Assembly: GCA_002469305.1 (NCBI GenBank)
Contig: DKEY01000052.1
Span: 1 to 7,452, forward strand
Reading direction: 5' to 3'
Origin: Sulfurospirillum sp. UBA6810
Lineage (GTDB): Bacteria; Campylobacterota; Campylobacteria; Campylobacterales; Sulfurospirillaceae
Length of the DNA stretch: 7,452 bases
A program made the translations under genes and the position numbers. This document shows positions 5,620-7,452 of the stretch, in pieces; within the stretch, counting starts at the first letter, position 1; each line of letters opens with the position of its first letter. The notes beneath the pieces are model-generated. The model worked only from the letters and a program-made list of their open reading frames with translations. It searched no databases and had not been told where the DNA came from.

Positions 5620-6222
5620 CTAATAAATCGCAATATTCAGTTTTGCTACCATCTCATCTCTTGCATTTTTTTCTATCTTTAAACTACTGCTTGTAGGATT
5701 TTTAGAGTTTGCCAACTCTCCCTCTATCGTCCGCAAAACATGCCAAAACTTTTCATAAAATGGAGTATCTATCTCTTTTATTTTTTCTCTTCTTATCACT
5801 TTAGCTATTTCATTTACAGCATGCATATAGCAAATCTTATTGATAGCACGTTGGATACGGTACTCTTTCATAATTTCCAAGTTTCCTATCCACGTCTCTT
5901 TTTCTACTTCTGTTAAATTTTCTCGATTTTCTACAACATGCATCTCTTCATCAAGTTTTTGAGTGTAAGTCTCTACTTCTTTAGCAACATCTTCTTCAAG
6001 TGTAGTTTCATATCCAAGCAAGATACCTAAAATTTCTTCATCACCCAATCTTTTTGTATTGACATCATATGAGTATGTTTTAGCTTCACTAAAATCCCTG
6101 TCAATTGCTCTTAAAATTTGCAATGCTATACTAAGATAAACATATTTATCTTCTTTGCCATCTTTAAAAGTAATTCCATGATGTGTTATATGAGGCCTCG
6201 GACCAGTATATTTTATCTTCAT
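5620..6222 (-). CDS. Conserved-looking soluble protein of unknown function
   Basis: 200-aa protein I do not recognise beyond a sense that similar proteins occur in Campylobacterota. There is no membrane segment or signal. The N-terminus is distinctive (KYTGPRPHITHHGITF, residues 4-19), followed by FKDGKEDKYVYLSIALQILRAI, then a mostly helical, charged body (about 60-165) with a possible coiled coil near 75-150 and W111, C131, W160. The C-terminal end (LKIEKNARDEMVAKLNIAIY) is again ordered-looking. The ATG at 6222 has AAAAGGATAAGGT before it, a good ribosome site. It lies 35 bases after the ABC permease, as last gene of the fabI operon, and ends in the shared terminator. No catalytic motif is visible and I assign no function. 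Confidence 0.85.
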   Translation of the reverse strand: MKIKYTGPRPHITHHGITFKDGKEDKYVYLSIALQILRAIDRDFSEAKTYSYDVNTKRLGDEEILGILLGYETTLEEDVAKEVETYTQKLDEEMHVVENRENLTEVEKETWIGNLEIMKEYRIQRAINKICYMHAVNEIAKVIRREKIKEIDTPFYEKFWHVLRTIEGELANSKNPTSSSLKIEKNARDEMVAKLNIAIY

Positions 6223-6244
6223 ACCTTATCCTTTTGGTTTTTTT

Positions 6245-6265
6245 AAGGTTAATACTTTTAACCTT
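6245..6265. repeat. Inverted repeat over the permease stop codon
   Basis: Perfect 8-bp arms AAGGTTAA / TTAACCTT with a 5-base loop; the minus-strand stop TAA of the permease lies in one arm. On the minus strand an A-run, not a U-run, follows the stem, so this is not a classic terminator. It could protect the 3' end of the upstream message or modulate expression of the following gene. Confidence 0.4.
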
Positions 6266-7229
6266 TATTTGTCCTTTTAAAATGAGGATTGAGCCTTAAA
6301 AGTATCAAATCTGCTATGATATTCCCAATAAGTGTTAAAAAAGCAGATACTATCAAAATACCCATAATCACAGGATAATCTCTACTTAAAGCACTCTGAT
6401 AAAAAAGTAATCCCATGCCATTGATAGCAAAGATAGACTCTAAAATGACACTTCCCCCGATAAGTCCAGGAAGAGACAAGCCTAAAATAGTTACGATTGG
6501 AGGAGAGATATTTGGTAGTATAAAAAACCTAAAAAGTTTATACCCTTTTATCCCTCTTGAATGAGCAAAAAAAACATAGTCACTCTTTAAAACTTCCAAA
6601 GTTAAACTTCTTATATACATACTCAAACTTCCGATGCCCCCAAAGACCATCACAAAAATGGGTAATACCAAATGCCAAGCATAATCAATATAATAAGCAA
6701 TACCTTCTCCTGCATCAACAGAGTGAAGCCCAGAGATTGGAAATAGTTTGAAATTGACACTAAAAACGATGATAAGTAAAAGTGCTAGGTAAAAAGAAGG
6801 CATAGAATAGCTAATTAAAGAAAATTGCTTAGAGAGTTTATCAAACCTTTTCTCACTGTTTAAAGCTGATTTTATACCCAGATAAATTGCGATGACAAAT
6901 ACAAAAATCATGCTTATGATATTCATGATAAGTGTAATCGGTAAGCGAGAAAGTATCTCATCTTTGACAGCTTTACCACTGGCAAAAGAGATGCCAAAAT
7001 CAAGCCCTAAGATAGCCCTCAACCAAGAAAAAAATTGTACATGTAAGGCTTTATCAAGTCCATAGACTTTTTTTAACTGTTCTAGTGATTCTTGGGTTAT
7101 ATTTGGGTTAAGTTCGCCTGAGGCAAAAAAAGAGTTTGGAGCTAAGTGAATAGCCCCAAAAGAGATAATGCTTATAATTAAAAGCATCAACACTACATAA
7201 AATACTTTTTGTAGTGCTATTTTATACAT
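6258..7229 (-). CDS. Peptide/nickel-type ABC transporter permease, DppB/OppB family
   Basis: 323-aa inner-membrane subunit of a binding-protein-dependent importer, usually for di/oligopeptides or nickel. Six membrane segments are visible (about 9-29, 98-120, 137-158, 185-205, 245-264, 287-310). Family signs: N-terminal P-N-S-F-F region with QLKKVYGLDKALHVQFFSWL (51-70) and GLDFGIS (75-81); the EAA-type cytoplasmic loop DYVFFAHSRGIKGYKLFRFF (217-236) with the conserved G226 and ILPN (237-240), which contacts the ATPase; and GGSVILESIFAINGMG (258-273). Length is normal. It starts 4 bases after the fabI stop with only a weak GAGAAA site inside the fabI end, so translation is probably coupled. 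No partner permease (DppC), ATPase or binding protein lies beside it here. Substrate cannot be told from sequence. Confidence 0.93.
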   Translation of the reverse strand: MYKIALQKVFYVVLMLLIISIISFGAIHLAPNSFFASGELNPNITQESLEQLKKVYGLDKALHVQFFSWLRAILGLDFGISFASGKAVKDEILSRLPITLIMNIISMIFVFVIAIYLGIKSALNSEKRFDKLSKQFSLISYSMPSFYLALLLIIVFSVNFKLFPISGLHSVDAGEGIAYYIDYAWHLVLPIFVMVFGGIGSLSMYIRSLTLEVLKSDYVFFAHSRGIKGYKLFRFFILPNISPPIVTILGLSLPGLIGGSVILESIFAINGMGLLFYQSALSRDYPVIMGILIVSAFLTLIGNIIADLILLRLNPHFKRTNKG

Positions 7230-7233
7230 TGTT

Positions 7234-7452
7234 TTATTTTCTCAAATCCCAAGAAAGTTGTGTTTTACCCTCTTCATCAGTCTCTGCCATACCCATACCC
7301 ATAATGTTATAGCCACTATCTACATAGTGAACTTCCCCTGTTACAGCTGAAGCTAAGTCGCTTAAAAGATACATTCCACTGTTTCCAACTTCATCTGTTG
7401 TAACATTGCGTTTGAGTGGAGCATTTGCTTCATTCCAATTTAAAATCATTCT
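7234..7452 (-). CDS. fabI: Enoyl-[acyl-carrier-protein] reductase FabI, C-terminal end only
   Basis: The last 72 codons of an NADH-dependent enoyl-ACP reductase, the final reductive step of type II fatty acid elongation. The frame is open through the right edge (7450-7452 reads as Arg), so the Met at 7449 is internal and not a start. Recognisable FabI ending: NEANAPLKRNVT, EVGNSGMYLLSDLASAVTGE, HYVDSGYNIMGMG, and final LSWDLRK, closely like the Helicobacter and Campylobacter enzymes. The catalytic Tyr/Lys and the NAD-binding glycines are upstream, outside the window. It is the first visible gene of the minus-strand operon leading to the ABC permease. Confidence 0.93.
   Translation of the reverse strand, partial: RMILNWNEANAPLKRNVTTDEVGNSGMYLLSDLASAVTGEVHYVDSGYNIMGMGMAETDEEGKTQLSWDLRK

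Noticed and set aside
7447..7449. ATG as start of a 71-aa gene
   Set aside because: The frame continues to the window edge and the sequence is the C-terminus of FabI, so this is an internal Met.
1..7452. Mobile elements, CRISPR arrays, tRNA or rRNA genes, defence genes
   Set aside because: Looked for direct repeats, transposase or integrase motifs, spaced repeats and cloverleaf-like sequence; none seen. The gene content is core chromosomal.

Overview
This window reads as a chromosomal core region of a Campylobacterota (Epsilonproteobacteria) bacterium. DNA is AT-rich, genes are tightly packed, and the gene order HP0268-like / miaB / DUF374 acyltransferase / small membrane proteins is the one I know from Helicobacter pylori (HP0268-HP0270 onward). 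In Campylobacter jejuni a similar block sits divergent from nusA (around Cj0454c-Cj0460). Style and protein sequences suggest a Sulfurimonas-like free-living relative, but the genus is inference. No mobile element, CRISPR array, tRNA or rRNA is visible.

Region 1 (1-4082, minus strand) is one compact operon-like block read right to left. It starts with an 80-aa HP0268-family protein, then miaB (tRNA methylthiotransferase), then an LpxJ/DUF374 lipid A late acyltransferase, then a small membrane-anchored protein with one TPR-like helical pair. After a 90-base gap come a 353-aa protein with an actin-like (PilM/GspL-like) layout and a very acidic insert, and a membrane-anchored coiled-coil protein with PilN-like layout that runs off the left edge. 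Most junctions overlap or are very short (14-nt gap, 20-, 11- and 4-base overlaps).

Region 2 (4083-4464) is a 382-base divergent intergenic region. It holds outward-facing TATAAT boxes for both directions. On the nusA side, a terminator-like hairpin overlaps a second, mutually exclusive A/T hairpin, which suggests either a short non-coding RNA or a long attenuated nusA leader.

Region 3 (4465-5619, plus strand) is nusA, the transcription elongation/termination factor, ending in a strong 13-bp hairpin shared with the convergent gene.

Region 4 (5620-7452, minus strand) is a second operon: the 3' end of fabI (enoyl-ACP reductase), an oligopeptide/dipeptide-type ABC permease (DppB/OppB family) with no partner subunits in view, and a 200-aa soluble protein of unknown function.

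The most interesting points are the cryptic PilM/PilN-like pair in the miaB-lpxJ operon, the structured nusA leader, and the excess of the palindrome TACATGTA (five copies, two of them forming the nusA terminator stem). I see no clear new defence or mobile system.
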